A stretch of DNA of 50,303 bases from Thermoproteota archaeon (GTDB lineage: Archaea; Korarchaeota; Korarchaeia; Korarchaeales; Korarchaeaceae): contig JAOZGP010000028.1 in the NCBI GenBank assembly GCA_027491735.1, positions 1-50,303 on the forward strand, in the 5' to 3' direction. This document shows, piece by piece, positions 1-8,250 of the stretch. The position numbers and the translations under genes were made by a program. How positions within the stretch are numbered: the first letter of the stretch is position 1; the number at the start of each line of letters is the position of its first letter. The notes beneath the pieces were generated by a model. It made no database searches. It saw only the letters and a program-made list of their open reading frames with translations, and was not told the DNA's origin.

Positions 1-844
1 CTGTATCGGCATATCTTCTCTCAACTTCCCTATCAATCTCCCGATTTCCCTTTTGAGTTCTTTAAGACTCAGTCCATCTTTTTTGACGAAGATGCTGTCC
101 GTATCACCATAAAGAACTTTAAATCCCTGATCCTCGGCAATCTTTGGTCTCCCATCCCTTACTCTTGCCTTCTCAGCGGTTATCAGTTTCTCGGCAATCA
201 GCCTATTAACATATTCCTGAAAGCTTCTCCTTGAAAGTGGCTTTATACCTTCCTTTCTGCATTCTTTAACGTATTCTTCCCAGAGATCACCGGATAGAAT
301 CTCTCCATGCCTTTCTACTATACTATAAATCCTCCTGTGATCTGCTGTGAGTCTGTAGAGAAGGGATAACTCCTCAGCCCTTCTTGCATCTCTCCAAGCC
401 CCGACAACATGCTCTTCCGTGATTCTGTTATCAGCATGAATTGCTGCATTCCTGAGTGTTCTTATCGCAATTCTTGCATTTCCCTCCAACAACTCCGCAA
501 TTCTCTCAAGAACACTTTCATCCCGTGAGCCCGGAATCAGCCCGTGTTCCGATCTCTGCCTGAGAATGTGGAGAATGTCTTAGAATGAGTAAGATCTGAA
601 CTCAATTATATGTGGAGAGAGTTTCTCGAAGAGCCTGTATTTCAGGGACAGCATCTCCATTCTTGTATAGGTTATGAAAATAATTCCCATTCTCAGGGTG
701 TAGAGTGATTGTATGATTTTTGCCTCTCATTCGGGGTAGTTTATCAATTTCATCGAGAACCAGAACGAATGGATTTGATTCAGTGATTCTCATAAGTCTG
801 CTGAGGGAGAAAGAGGAGAAGAGTGTTGAAAGTTGATGAGTCAA
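1..844 (-). pseudogene. Broken orc1/cdc6 initiator gene fused in frame to a DNA polymerase B fragment
   Basis: Read on the minus strand from 844 down, this shows an Orc1/Cdc6 AAA+ core: a Walker B box (VLVLDEIDKL, about 765-735), a sensor-1-like GIIFIT segment, the FRSYSF...DIL..LRQR segment and a winged-helix-like C-terminus (SRRSFQEYVNRLIAEKLI, about 235-180). The gene is broken. A frameshift lies near 720-735, and a TAA stop at 582-580 sits where the family usually has Glu. The N-terminal part with Walker A is absent. From about 140 down to the window edge the same open frame becomes family-B polymerase, with motif C (YGDTDSIFVK, about 111-82). The junction is therefore Orc1/Cdc6 winged helix to PolB palm with no stop. 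This could be a decayed replicon or virus remnant, or an assembly chimera. The fragment runs off the left edge. Confidence 0.8.
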
Positions 845-1174
845 AGAGATTTCCTTGGCTTATCCTTAGCTCTAAATACGGTTTTATCGATCCATATCAT
901 CCGAAAAAACCATGATATTCATTTTATTAGGAATCCAGAGCAATTTCCGAAGAAACGGTACTCAGGCAGATCCTCCATCAAGAGTTTGATTGATTTAAAA
1001 TTGCTGACTTTGGTAGAGTTTATTTCGTTGGATCTGAGGATTACTTCAAGAAGCTCAAATCAATATTTATGAGTAGTGGAAGTTTATGGGTGTTGGCAAC
1101 ATCATCCTCTTCAAAGCGGATCTGATAAATCGAGGAGAAGCTGACAGTTAAGATGTTTTATGAGGGAATTCGCG
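845..1174. other. Gap without a supported gene
   Basis: These 330 bases lie between the orc1/cdc6 relic and the PUA gene. A plus-strand open frame of 79 codons (833-1072) has no recognisable domain. A second frame contains a run VYFVGSEDYFKKLKS (about 1015-1060) that looks protein-like but is preceded by a stop. I read this as further decayed sequence from the same relic. The last 30 bases carry the leader of the PUA gene. Confidence 0.4.
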
Positions 1175-1669
1175 ATGAGTAATGTGGCCCGCAGATACCG
1201 ATTGACCTCCAAGGAGAGCAAGAAGATAATCGAGGAGATCTCAGAAAGAATTCCTACGATGGATAAGATTTTCACAAAGAAAAAGATCTCTTTGGAGGTA
1301 ATCGATCTTGGGAGTGCACAGCTCTACCTGTACGAAGGCATCCCCGTTCTCGTGAGAAGGGAGGATTTCCTCGTTCCTTTCATAGAGAGGGTAATTGATG
1401 GCAGCGTAAAACTGCCCAGAGTTGTGATTGACCTGGGAGCTGTTAAGTTCATAGTTAAGGGTGCGGATGTCATGGGTCCAGGAATTGTGGAAGTAGATGA
1501 GATCCCAGAGAACAAAATCGTCTCCGTTGTGGACGAGAAGTACAAGCACCCCATAGCTGTGGGTATAGCCCTGCGGGACTCGAGGAGGATTAAAAACAGA
1601 GGAAGATCTGTAAAAAACATACATCATGTGAACGATAAGATTTGGAAATTTATCAAATCAGGGCGATGA
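1175..1669 (+). CDS. PUA-domain RNA-binding protein (MCT-1/Tma20-like)
   Basis: This 164-residue protein has an alpha/beta N-terminal half and a C-terminal PUA domain at about residues 80-155, marked by LPRVVIDLGAVKFIVKGAD, the MGPGI turn and the HPIAVGIAL strand. The archaeal family is related to eukaryotic MCT-1/Tma20, which act with initiation factors on the ribosome. A role in translation or RNA binding is inferred from that. The ATG at 1175 is preferred over the upstream in-frame start at 1160 because a GAGGGA box precedes it by about 10 bases. It stands alone between the relic and the acyl-CoA synthetase gene. Confidence 0.8.
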   Translation: MSNVARRYRLTSKESKKIIEEISERIPTMDKIFTKKKISLEVIDLGSAQLYLYEGIPVLVRREDFLVPFIERVIDGSVKLPRVVIDLGAVKFIVKGADVMGPGIVEVDEIPENKIVSVVDEKYKHPIAVGIALRDSRRIKNRGRSVKNIHHVNDKIWKFIKSGR

Positions 1670-1700
1670 GAGGCCCGGGAACACCGGCCATCGACACGCC

Positions 1701-1724
1701 TTTTAAGTTAATTTTTTTAAAAAA
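1701..1724 (+). promoter_or_regulatory. Probable TATA/BRE promoter of the acyl-CoA synthetase alpha gene
   Basis: The AT-rich block TTTTAAGTTA followed by TTTTTTTAAAAAA lies 33-56 bases upstream of the ATG at 1757. A GAGGGG ribosome-binding sequence lies at about 1746-1751. The block may also contribute to ending the PUA transcript. Confidence 0.4.
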
Positions 1725-1756
1725 GATCAGACAAGTTCTAGCCATGAGGGGTTCCC

Positions 1757-3139
1757 ATGAGCAGAAAGTCTCATCCGCTAGATCCACTGTTTCACCCTAA
1801 ATCGGTGGTTATAGTCGGAGCCTCAAAGACACCGGGTAAAATAGGTCATGCTCTTCTGACGAACGTCCTCAAATACGGATTTAAGGGGCCCGTTTACCCA
1901 GTAAATCCCAAGTATGAGGAGATAGAGGATTTGAAGTGTTATCCCACTGTGCTGGACATACCAGGAGAGATAGATCTTGTTGTAGTGGCGATACCAGCGG
2001 AGAACGTTCCTAAGGTCATAGGGGAGATAGGGGCCAAAGGAGGAAAGGTAGCTGTCGTGATCTCGAGCGGTTTTAAAGAGGTCGGGAGGGACGACCTGGA
2101 GAAGGAGCTTCTTGAGTACGGAAGGAGGTATGGAGTGAGAATCCTCGGGCCAAACATATTCGGTGTGGCTTACACACCCAAGAGGCTGAACGCTACATTC
2201 GGTCCAACTGAGGTCAGAGAGGGATCTATAGCTTTCATAACCCAATCAGGAGCCCTTGGAATAGCTTTAATGGGATGGACGATTGTGGAGAAGATAGGTC
2301 TCTCAGCCCTCATAAGCGTGGGTAACAAGAGCGATATAGATGACGCCGATCTTCTCGAGTGGCTCAAGGACGACCCGCACACCAAGGTTGTGTTGGTATA
2401 CATGGAGGGTGTCAAGGACGGGCGAAAATTTCTGAAGGTCGCCAGGGAGGTGTCCAAGAAGAAGCCAATAGTTGTCATAAAGGCTGGAAGAACTGCTAGA
2501 GGGATGAAGGCAGTATCATCTCACACAGGATCATTGGCAGGCATGGATAGCGTTTATAGCGCTGCTTTCGAGCAGGCAGGAATTCTACGAGCTGATAATG
2601 TGGAGGAAGCCTTCGACTGGGCTGTCCTATTCTCAACAGGGAAGGTCCCATTGGGAGAGGAAACTGTGATAATAACCAACGGGGGAGGGGTCGGTGTTCT
2701 AGCTACCGATGCCTGTGAGGTCAACAGGATCAAACTTTTAGATCCCCCAGAAGACCTAAGAGAGGCCTTCTCCTCATACATGCCTCCCTTTGGCTCCGCT
2801 AGAAATCCTGTCGACATAACCGGGCAGGCCACTCATGTCGAGTTTGAAGGAGCTGTGGAATCAGCGATAAAGCATGACTCCGTCAAGAACATAATAGTTC
2901 TCTACTGTCAGACGGCTGTCTCAGATCCAATAAAGTTAGCTGAGGTTCTCGTCGAGCAAAACAGGTCCACGGAGAAGCCCATGGTTGCTTCCTTCATAGG
3001 AGGAGAGGAAGTGGCTGAGGCCATGGAAATAATGAGAGAGAGAGAATTTCCAGCCTATCCAACTCCTGAGAGGGCCGTTAAGGCTTTGGCGGCCATGCTC
3101 AGGTGGGGAAGAAGGAGAAAGCTTCTAGATCGAGTTTGA
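1757..3139 (+). CDS. ADP-forming acetyl/acyl-CoA synthetase, alpha subunit
   Basis: ADP-forming acyl-CoA synthetases convert acyl-CoA, ADP and phosphate to acid, ATP and CoA, and conserve energy during amino-acid and sugar fermentation. The protein has 460 residues, the normal size of a separate alpha subunit. A CoA-binding Rossmann domain covers about 10-130 (VVIVGASKTPGKIG, PVYPVNPKYEEI). It is followed by succinyl-CoA-ligase-like flavodoxin domains, with His256 in AVSSHTGSLAG as the phosphorylated residue by family comparison. The ATP-grasp beta subunit is not fused and not in this window. The gene precedes iorA in the same orientation; in archaeal peptide fermenters Ior makes the aryl-acetyl-CoA that such enzymes use. 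Substrate preference cannot be read from sequence. Confidence 0.9.
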   Translation: MSRKSHPLDPLFHPKSVVIVGASKTPGKIGHALLTNVLKYGFKGPVYPVNPKYEEIEDLKCYPTVLDIPGEIDLVVVAIPAENVPKVIGEIGAKGGKVAVVISSGFKEVGRDDLEKELLEYGRRYGVRILGPNIFGVAYTPKRLNATFGPTEVREGSIAFITQSGALGIALMGWTIVEKIGLSALISVGNKSDIDDADLLEWLKDDPHTKVVLVYMEGVKDGRKFLKVAREVSKKKPIVVIKAGRTARGMKAVSSHTGSLAGMDSVYSAAFEQAGILRADNVEEAFDWAVLFSTGKVPLGEETVIITNGGGVGVLATDACEVNRIKLLDPPEDLREAFSSYMPPFGSARNPVDITGQATHVEFEGAVESAIKHDSVKNIIVLYCQTAVSDPIKLAEVLVEQNRSTEKPMVASFIGGEEVAEAMEIMREREFPAYPTPERAVKALAAMLRWGRRRKLLDRV

Positions 3140-3166
3140 CTACCTCCCTGCACGGACCGATCACAA

Positions 3167-3176
3167 TTTATTTTAT
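3167..3176 (+). promoter_or_regulatory. Probable TATA box of iorAB
   Basis: TTTATTTTAT lies 24 bases before the GTG at 3195 (measured from its centre) and 33 before the ATG at 3204. This fits a leaderless mRNA from the GTG or a very short leader before the ATG. Confidence 0.4.
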
Positions 3177-3194
3177 CCCGGCATAACCCGCTCG

Positions 3195-5105
3195 GTGAAG
3201 CACATGAGAGAAAATCCTTTACTATCTCCTCCAGGGAGCAGAGTCCTCCTTCTCGGCAACGAAGCCATCGCTCGAGGCTCTTTGGAGGCTGGTGTCGACG
3301 TTGTGTCAGCATATCCGGGAACCCCGAGCACTGAGATAGGTGAGGCCATTGCTTCGATAGCTGAGAAGTTGGGGATTTATTTTGACTGGGCTGCTAATGA
3401 AAAGGTGGCTACTGAAATAGCTGTGGCGGCGTCTTGGTCGGGACTGAGATCTCTCACGATGATGAAGCACGTTGGGGTGAATGTAGCAGCAGACACGCTC
3501 TTCACGCTCACGTACTCCGGGGTGAGGGGTGGCATGGTGGTGGTCGCTGCTGACGACCCTCAAGCTCATAGCAGCCAGAACGAGCAAGACAGTCGTCATT
3601 ATGCTCTAGCAGCTGAGATGCCGATGTTAGAGCCCTCAACTCCTCAAGAAGCAAAGGACTTCGTTAAGCGTGCTTTTGATCTCTCAGAGGAGTTTAGACT
3701 TCCGTTTTTGATAAGGAGTACGACCAGACTCAGTCATCAAAGGGGCATGGTTCTTCTAGGGGAAGTTCTTCCAAACAGGAAGAAGGGAAGGTTTGTTGAG
3801 GATGAGCCATACAGATATATACAGGTGGGAAGAATCGCCATCAGACATCATAAAGAGTTAAACGACAAAATAGAACGTATCAGGAGGGAGGTTTCCGAGG
3901 GCGAAGACGTAAACATGTTGGAGGGTGAGGGTTCCAGTGTAGGCGTTGTGGCCTCAGGCGTCTGCTACGCACATGCTGTCGAGGCGATCCGTAAGCTGGG
4001 CATTAAGGTTAAGGTCATGAAGATGGGCATGAGCTATCCGTTCCCTGAGGAAAAATTCTCTGAATTTGTAAGGGATCTCGACACCCTGATCGTCGTTGAG
4101 GAACCTGATTCCTTCGTAGAACTCCATGCAAGAGCAGTGGCCAAGGAGGTTAATCCATCTCTCAGAATAGTGGGAAAGAAAAGCGGACATTTCCCAAGTG
4201 TTGGGGAGTACTCCCTCGGTCTGGTGATCAAGGGCATGGCCACCGCTCTAGGGCTAAATTACAAGGTTCCCGACACCGAGATCATGGATAAAGTCTCCTC
4301 AAGGGCTCCTCCGAGAAATCCGACACTCTGTCCAGGATGTCCTCATAGGTCCACTGGATATGCCCTGAAGAGGGTTTTGGGTGGGAAGGACGCCGTCATA
4401 TTGGGGGATATAGGATGTTACGCTCTCCTCTTCGAGAAGCCTTTCAGTCTGGCCAAGGTATCTCATGCAATGGGTTGCTCCATTGGATTCGCCAATGGTT
4501 TCAGCATCTCAACAGATCAACCCGTCGTGGCTCTGATAGGTGACTCAACGTTCTTCCACGCTGGAGTACCAGCCCTTCTAGATGCCGTGCATCACAATCG
4601 GAGGATGGTGGTGATTATATTAGATAATCGAATAACTGCCATGACTGGTCACCAGCCACATCCAGGTGTCTCCTATACGGCCACGGGAACTCCTGCTAAG
4701 GCCATAGATATAGAGAAGTTCGTGAGAGGAATGGGTGTGGAGGACGTCTACGTCGTGGATCCCTACGACCATGAGAAAATGGAGGCTGTTCTGAGGGAAT
4801 GCCTCAATAAGGAAGGTCTATCTGTCATAATAGCCCGTAGAGAGTGCGCTCTGCTCACCGTGCGCAGGGTGAGGAGAAGCAAGGGTAGGATAGTATCGTA
4901 CAGAGTTGATCCTGAGAAATGCAGACATTGTAGAGTTTGCATAACGATGTTCGGCTGTCCAGCCTTGAAGGACACCGGAGAGAAGGTCGAGATCGATCCG
5001 TCCATATGCTTCGGCTGCGGTGCTTGTGCGTCTGTATGTCCCTTCGAGGCCATACTGCCAACTGAGGGAGGTCTCAACTGGTTGAGAGATGGGCTGGGTG
5101 TGTGA
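3195..5105 (+). CDS. iorA: Indolepyruvate ferredoxin oxidoreductase, alpha subunit
   Basis: IorA oxidatively decarboxylates aryl-pyruvates from Trp, Phe and Tyr to aryl-acetyl-CoA and reduces ferredoxin. The 636 residues show the pyruvate-oxidoreductase domain first (AYPGTPSTEIGEAI). A thiamine-diphosphate domain follows, with LCPGCPHR, GDIGCYALL and the GDS...N signature (VALIGDSTFFHAG, ILDN). Two cysteine clusters for iron-sulfur centres close the protein (CRHCRVC, CFGCGACASVCP). Length and order match the family. The start is GTG at 3195 or ATG at 3204. iorB begins one base after the stop, so both subunits are cotranscribed. Confidence 0.95.
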   Translation: MKHMRENPLLSPPGSRVLLLGNEAIARGSLEAGVDVVSAYPGTPSTEIGEAIASIAEKLGIYFDWAANEKVATEIAVAASWSGLRSLTMMKHVGVNVAADTLFTLTYSGVRGGMVVVAADDPQAHSSQNEQDSRHYALAAEMPMLEPSTPQEAKDFVKRAFDLSEEFRLPFLIRSTTRLSHQRGMVLLGEVLPNRKKGRFVEDEPYRYIQVGRIAIRHHKELNDKIERIRREVSEGEDVNMLEGEGSSVGVVASGVCYAHAVEAIRKLGIKVKVMKMGMSYPFPEEKFSEFVRDLDTLIVVEEPDSFVELHARAVAKEVNPSLRIVGKKSGHFPSVGEYSLGLVIKGMATALGLNYKVPDTEIMDKVSSRAPPRNPTLCPGCPHRSTGYALKRVLGGKDAVILGDIGCYALLFEKPFSLAKVSHAMGCSIGFANGFSISTDQPVVALIGDSTFFHAGVPALLDAVHHNRRMVVIILDNRITAMTGHQPHPGVSYTATGTPAKAIDIEKFVRGMGVEDVYVVDPYDHEKMEAVLRECLNKEGLSVIIARRECALLTVRRVRRSKGRIVSYRVDPEKCRHCRVCITMFGCPALKDTGEKVEIDPSICFGCGACASVCPFEAILPTEGGLNWLRDGLGV

Positions 5106-5106
5106 G

Positions 5107-5709
5107 ATGGTGGAGGAGTTGAACGTCATCATAGCAGGTGTAGGAGGTCAGGGGATTCTCTTCACAAGTCGTGTGATAGGGGAGGCTGCCCTTAGAAAGG
5201 GAATAAGGTATATACAGAGCGAGGTTCACGGTCTATCTCAGAGGTACGGATCAATACACACGGAGATCAGACTTGGGGAGAAGGTCATGAGCCCCCTGAT
5301 AATGGAGGGAACTCTTGACCTCATGATGGCTCTGGAGCCCCTTGAGGCATTGAGACGAGTTAGGTACATGTGTAAAAAGACTGTGGTCGTAATGAACGAT
5401 CATGTCATACCACCTGTGATCTCGTACTTGGAGAAGATGGAGGTTCCAGATCTACAGGAGATCATATATCTTCTGAGGAAGGTTGGTGTCAAGAAGATCT
5501 ACCTCGTGAGTGCCACGAAGTTGGCAATGAAGGCTGGCGATCCTGTCGTCGCGAACTCAGTCCTTCTAGGTGCTGCAGCCAAGGTCGGTGTTCTACCCTT
5601 CACAAAGGAAGAGCTTATGAGTTCGTTGAGCGACCTATCTCCGGAGAGGTTCAGGGAGATAAACCTGAGGGCATTTGACCTGGGCTACGAGAACGTATCT
5701 GAGATCTAA
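5107..5709 (+). CDS. iorB: Indolepyruvate ferredoxin oxidoreductase, beta subunit
   Basis: This is the gamma-domain subunit that partners IorA. The 200-residue protein opens with NVIIAGVGGQGILF, typical of IorB and other 2-oxoacid oxidoreductase gamma domains, and then EVHGLSQRYG. The ATG at 5107 lies directly after the iorA stop; an earlier in-frame ATG at 5089 would overlap iorA by 17 bases and add residues the family lacks. A T-rich tract follows the stop. Confidence 0.92.
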   Translation: MVEELNVIIAGVGGQGILFTSRVIGEAALRKGIRYIQSEVHGLSQRYGSIHTEIRLGEKVMSPLIMEGTLDLMMALEPLEALRRVRYMCKKTVVVMNDHVIPPVISYLEKMEVPDLQEIIYLLRKVGVKKIYLVSATKLAMKAGDPVVANSVLLGAAAKVGVLPFTKEELMSSLSDLSPERFREINLRAFDLGYENVSEI

Positions 5710-5710
5710 T

Positions 5711-5719
5711 TTTTTATAT
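5711..5719 (+). promoter_or_regulatory. TATA-like box before ABCE1, also a T-rich end for iorAB
   Basis: The tract TTTTTATAT lies about 36 bases before the ATG at 5751. The purine stretch GGAGAGGAG at about 5736-5744 is the ribosome-binding site. The same T-run could terminate the iorAB transcript. Confidence 0.4.
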
Positions 5720-5750
5720 CATCTTTCTCTTTTCTGGAGAGGAGCGGAAC

Positions 5751-7532
5751 ATGGGAGGCAGAAGGCTCGCTGTAATTGACAGGAATCGTTGCAACCCGAA
5801 AAAGTGTGGGCTTGAATGTATGAAGTATTGCCCTATGGTTAGGATGGGAAAAGATGCCGTCAAGGTTGAGGACGGCGAGCTCATCGTGGATGAGGAGCTC
5901 TGCTCAGGCTGCGGAATGTGTGTCAGAAAGTGTCCCTTTAAGGCCATCTCTGTGGTCAACCTGCCAGCTCCTGTGGAAGGAGAGGAGATACACAGATATG
6001 GCCCCAACGGATTTACGCTATACAGAATCCCCATCCTTAGGTTTGGAAACGTAGTTGGCCTTGTGGGACAGAACGGTGTTGGGAAATCCACAGCATTGAA
6101 GATATTATCTGGTGAGCTCAAACCCAACTTAGGAAGGGTGTATGATGAGATCAGCTGGGATGAGGTGGTCGACCGCTTCAGGGGTTCGGCTCTCGGGGAG
6201 TACTTTAAGAGATTAGTAGGAAAGGAGGTTAGGGTTATAAGAAAGCCAGAAAGAATAGATCTTTTGCCCAAAGTTATCAAGGGGAACGTAAGAGATCTGC
6301 TCAAGCACGCCGATGAGAGGGAAGTCTTCGATGAGGTGGTTGAGTCCCTGAAGCTGGAGAAGATCCTATCCAGAGATCTCTCCCAACTGAGTGGGGGCGA
6401 ACTTCAGCTTGTGGCAGTAGCGGCGGCCTATGAGAGGGATAGAGATGTCTATATCTTTGATGAACCATCAAACTATCTGGACGTCTGTCAGAGGATGAGG
6501 GTCTCCAAACTCATAAGAAGGCTTAGCAGAGCCGAGAGAGCGATTCTCGTTGTGGAGCATGACTTAGCGGTTATGGATTACATAAGTGATTATGTACATG
6601 TGATCTACGGTATTCCAGCTGTTTACGGTGTTGTGAGCCTTCCCCACTCGTCTAGAGAAGGGATAAACATACTTCTCGAAGGTTATCTCCCAGACGATAA
6701 TGTGAGGTTTAGAGAGGAGCCTCTGCTCTTCTCTGGAAGAACTATTCAGAGGAGGAAGAAAGAGGTTTCTAAGCTCGTTTACTACACCAAACTCATCAAG
6801 TCATTTGAGGGAAGCTTTATCTTGACAGTAGAGGAAGGGGATGTGGGAGAGGGAGAGGTTGTGGTGGCTGCTGGACCGAATGGTATAGGAAAGACCACCC
6901 TCGTCAAGATGCTAACAGGAGAGCTCGTACCCGACGAGGGGGATGTCTTCACAGCGGGTCTGCGGATCTCCTATAAGAAGCAGGAGCTCAGGAGAGATTA
7001 TGAGGGAAGTGTGAGGATGTTCTTAAGGGAGAAAATCCCCAAAGCCCTCAAATCAGAGTACTTCAACACTGAAGTAATGCGTAGATTGAGGATAGATTCC
7101 CTCATGGACAAAGAGCTGAAAAGCCTCAGCTCAGGAGAGCTTCAGAGAGTTATGATAACCGCTTGCCTCGGCAAGGAAGCTGACTTCTATGTATTAGATG
7201 AGCCAAGCGCTTTTCTCGATGTTGAGATGAGGATGGCCGCTGCGAAGGCCATAAGGAGGATTATGGAGGGTGAAAAGAAGGCTGCCTTTGTGGTTGAGCA
7301 CGATCTCATCATGATAGAGTGGTTAGCTGATAGGATAGTTCTCTTCAGAGGATCCCCTGGAGTGGAAGGGCACGCCTTTAGACCGATGAACATCAGGGAT
7401 GGAATGAATGAGTTCCTGAAGGAAGTAGACATCACATTCAGAAGGGATCCTGAGACCGGCAGACCTAGAGTAAACAAGCCTGGCTCCAAACTTGACGAAC
7501 TCGCTAGAAAGACCGGAAGGTATTACATGTAA
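5751..7532 (+). CDS. ABCE1 ribosome-recycling ATPase (RNase L inhibitor homologue)
   Basis: ABCE1 splits ribosomes after termination in Archaea and Eukarya. The 593 residues follow the family plan. N-terminal iron-sulfur domains come first (CNPKKCGLECMKYCP, CSGCGMCVRKCP). ABC domain 1 has Walker A GQNGVGKST, signature LSGGELQ and IFDEPSNYLD. ABC domain 2 has GPNGIGKTT, signature LSSGELQ and VLDEPSAFLD. The C-terminus ends KPGSKLDELARKTGRYYM, as in other archaeal homologues. All catalytic motifs are present. The membrane protein gene downstream begins just past or inside its 3' end. Confidence 0.96.
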   Translation: MGGRRLAVIDRNRCNPKKCGLECMKYCPMVRMGKDAVKVEDGELIVDEELCSGCGMCVRKCPFKAISVVNLPAPVEGEEIHRYGPNGFTLYRIPILRFGNVVGLVGQNGVGKSTALKILSGELKPNLGRVYDEISWDEVVDRFRGSALGEYFKRLVGKEVRVIRKPERIDLLPKVIKGNVRDLLKHADEREVFDEVVESLKLEKILSRDLSQLSGGELQLVAVAAAYERDRDVYIFDEPSNYLDVCQRMRVSKLIRRLSRAERAILVVEHDLAVMDYISDYVHVIYGIPAVYGVVSLPHSSREGINILLEGYLPDDNVRFREEPLLFSGRTIQRRKKEVSKLVYYTKLIKSFEGSFILTVEEGDVGEGEVVVAAGPNGIGKTTLVKMLTGELVPDEGDVFTAGLRISYKKQELRRDYEGSVRMFLREKIPKALKSEYFNTEVMRRLRIDSLMDKELKSLSSGELQRVMITACLGKEADFYVLDEPSAFLDVEMRMAAAKAIRRIMEGEKKAAFVVEHDLIMIEWLADRIVLFRGSPGVEGHAFRPMNIRDGMNEFLKEVDITFRRDPETGRPRVNKPGSKLDELARKTGRYYM

Positions 7533-7548
7533 GCCGAGGTCGAGGAGG

Positions 7549-8250
7549 ATGTTTAGGGACTTGATAATGGTTCTCCGAGATCATGACTCCCTTTTCAGAG
7601 AGATGTTATTTGATGATAAGTTTAGGCAAGGAGTTCTCTCCCTGACAGTAACCACTTTCACGACATACATCCTCCTCGAGTTTATAAGATTGAGAATAAC
7701 CTGGATAGCATCCGAGAGCGTCAGGGTTCAGACGGTGGTGGCCTGGTCTCTCTGGATGTCCTCTATGTTCCTGACGAGCACCCCCCTGATCTGCTGTGGA
7801 GTAACCTTGTTCATCCTTGCTAGAGCTACGGGAGGGGGGAGGAAGAAGATCTTCTCGGGTATCAGTATATCAATGTTTCCAGTAGCTCTTGGTGAGATTT
7901 TAGCGCTCCCGTTGATCCTTCTATCGGGAGGAAAGCTTACGGAGGTGGAAGGCAATCTTTCTCTGAAGGAGACCCTCAAAATTGCCAGGAATCTGACTGA
8001 GAGCTTCTTTCGCCAGCCAACCTTCCTGATGGGGATGATAATTCTAACTATCTCGATCATCGGTGCGGTTTACTTGATCTCCTCCTTCTTGAGGATAGTT
8101 TATGAGGTACCCCTTATGGAGGGGATCCTCCTCGTTCTATGTTCTCTGGCAATCTCCGTTACCGTTGTGGGCGGTATATACACGCTGATGCTCAAGGGCT
8201 TTATCTATCCAGGGATACGGTCGTTCTGGAGTAGGTTTCACTTCACTTGA
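7549..8250 (+). CDS. Multi-pass membrane protein, possibly Yip1-like
   Basis: This 233-residue integral membrane protein has five hydrophobic segments, at about 28-48, 60-88, 101-128, 160-187 and 197-220. The short N-terminal cytoplasmic helix and the spacing of the segments resemble Yip1-domain proteins, but no diagnostic motif settles this. The start is uncertain. A GAGGAGG box ends directly at the ATG 7549, so TTG 7561 or ATG 7567 may be used; a TTG at 7492 inside abce1 is also in frame. The stop overlaps the convergent thyX gene by 8 bases. Confidence 0.6.
   Translation: MFRDLIMVLRDHDSLFREMLFDDKFRQGVLSLTVTTFTTYILLEFIRLRITWIASESVRVQTVVAWSLWMSSMFLTSTPLICCGVTLFILARATGGGRKKIFSGISISMFPVALGEILALPLILLSGGKLTEVEGNLSLKETLKIARNLTESFFRQPTFLMGMIILTISIIGAVYLISSFLRIVYEVPLMEGILLVLCSLAISVTVVGGIYTLMLKGFIYPGIRSFWSRFHFT

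Noticed and set aside
833..1072. 79-codon plus-strand open frame
   Set aside because: It has no recognisable domain, lies over a relic and has a poor start context.
1241..1627. Long antisense frames opposite real genes (here and throughout)
   Set aside because: They mirror the codon pattern of the sense genes and show no domain of their own.
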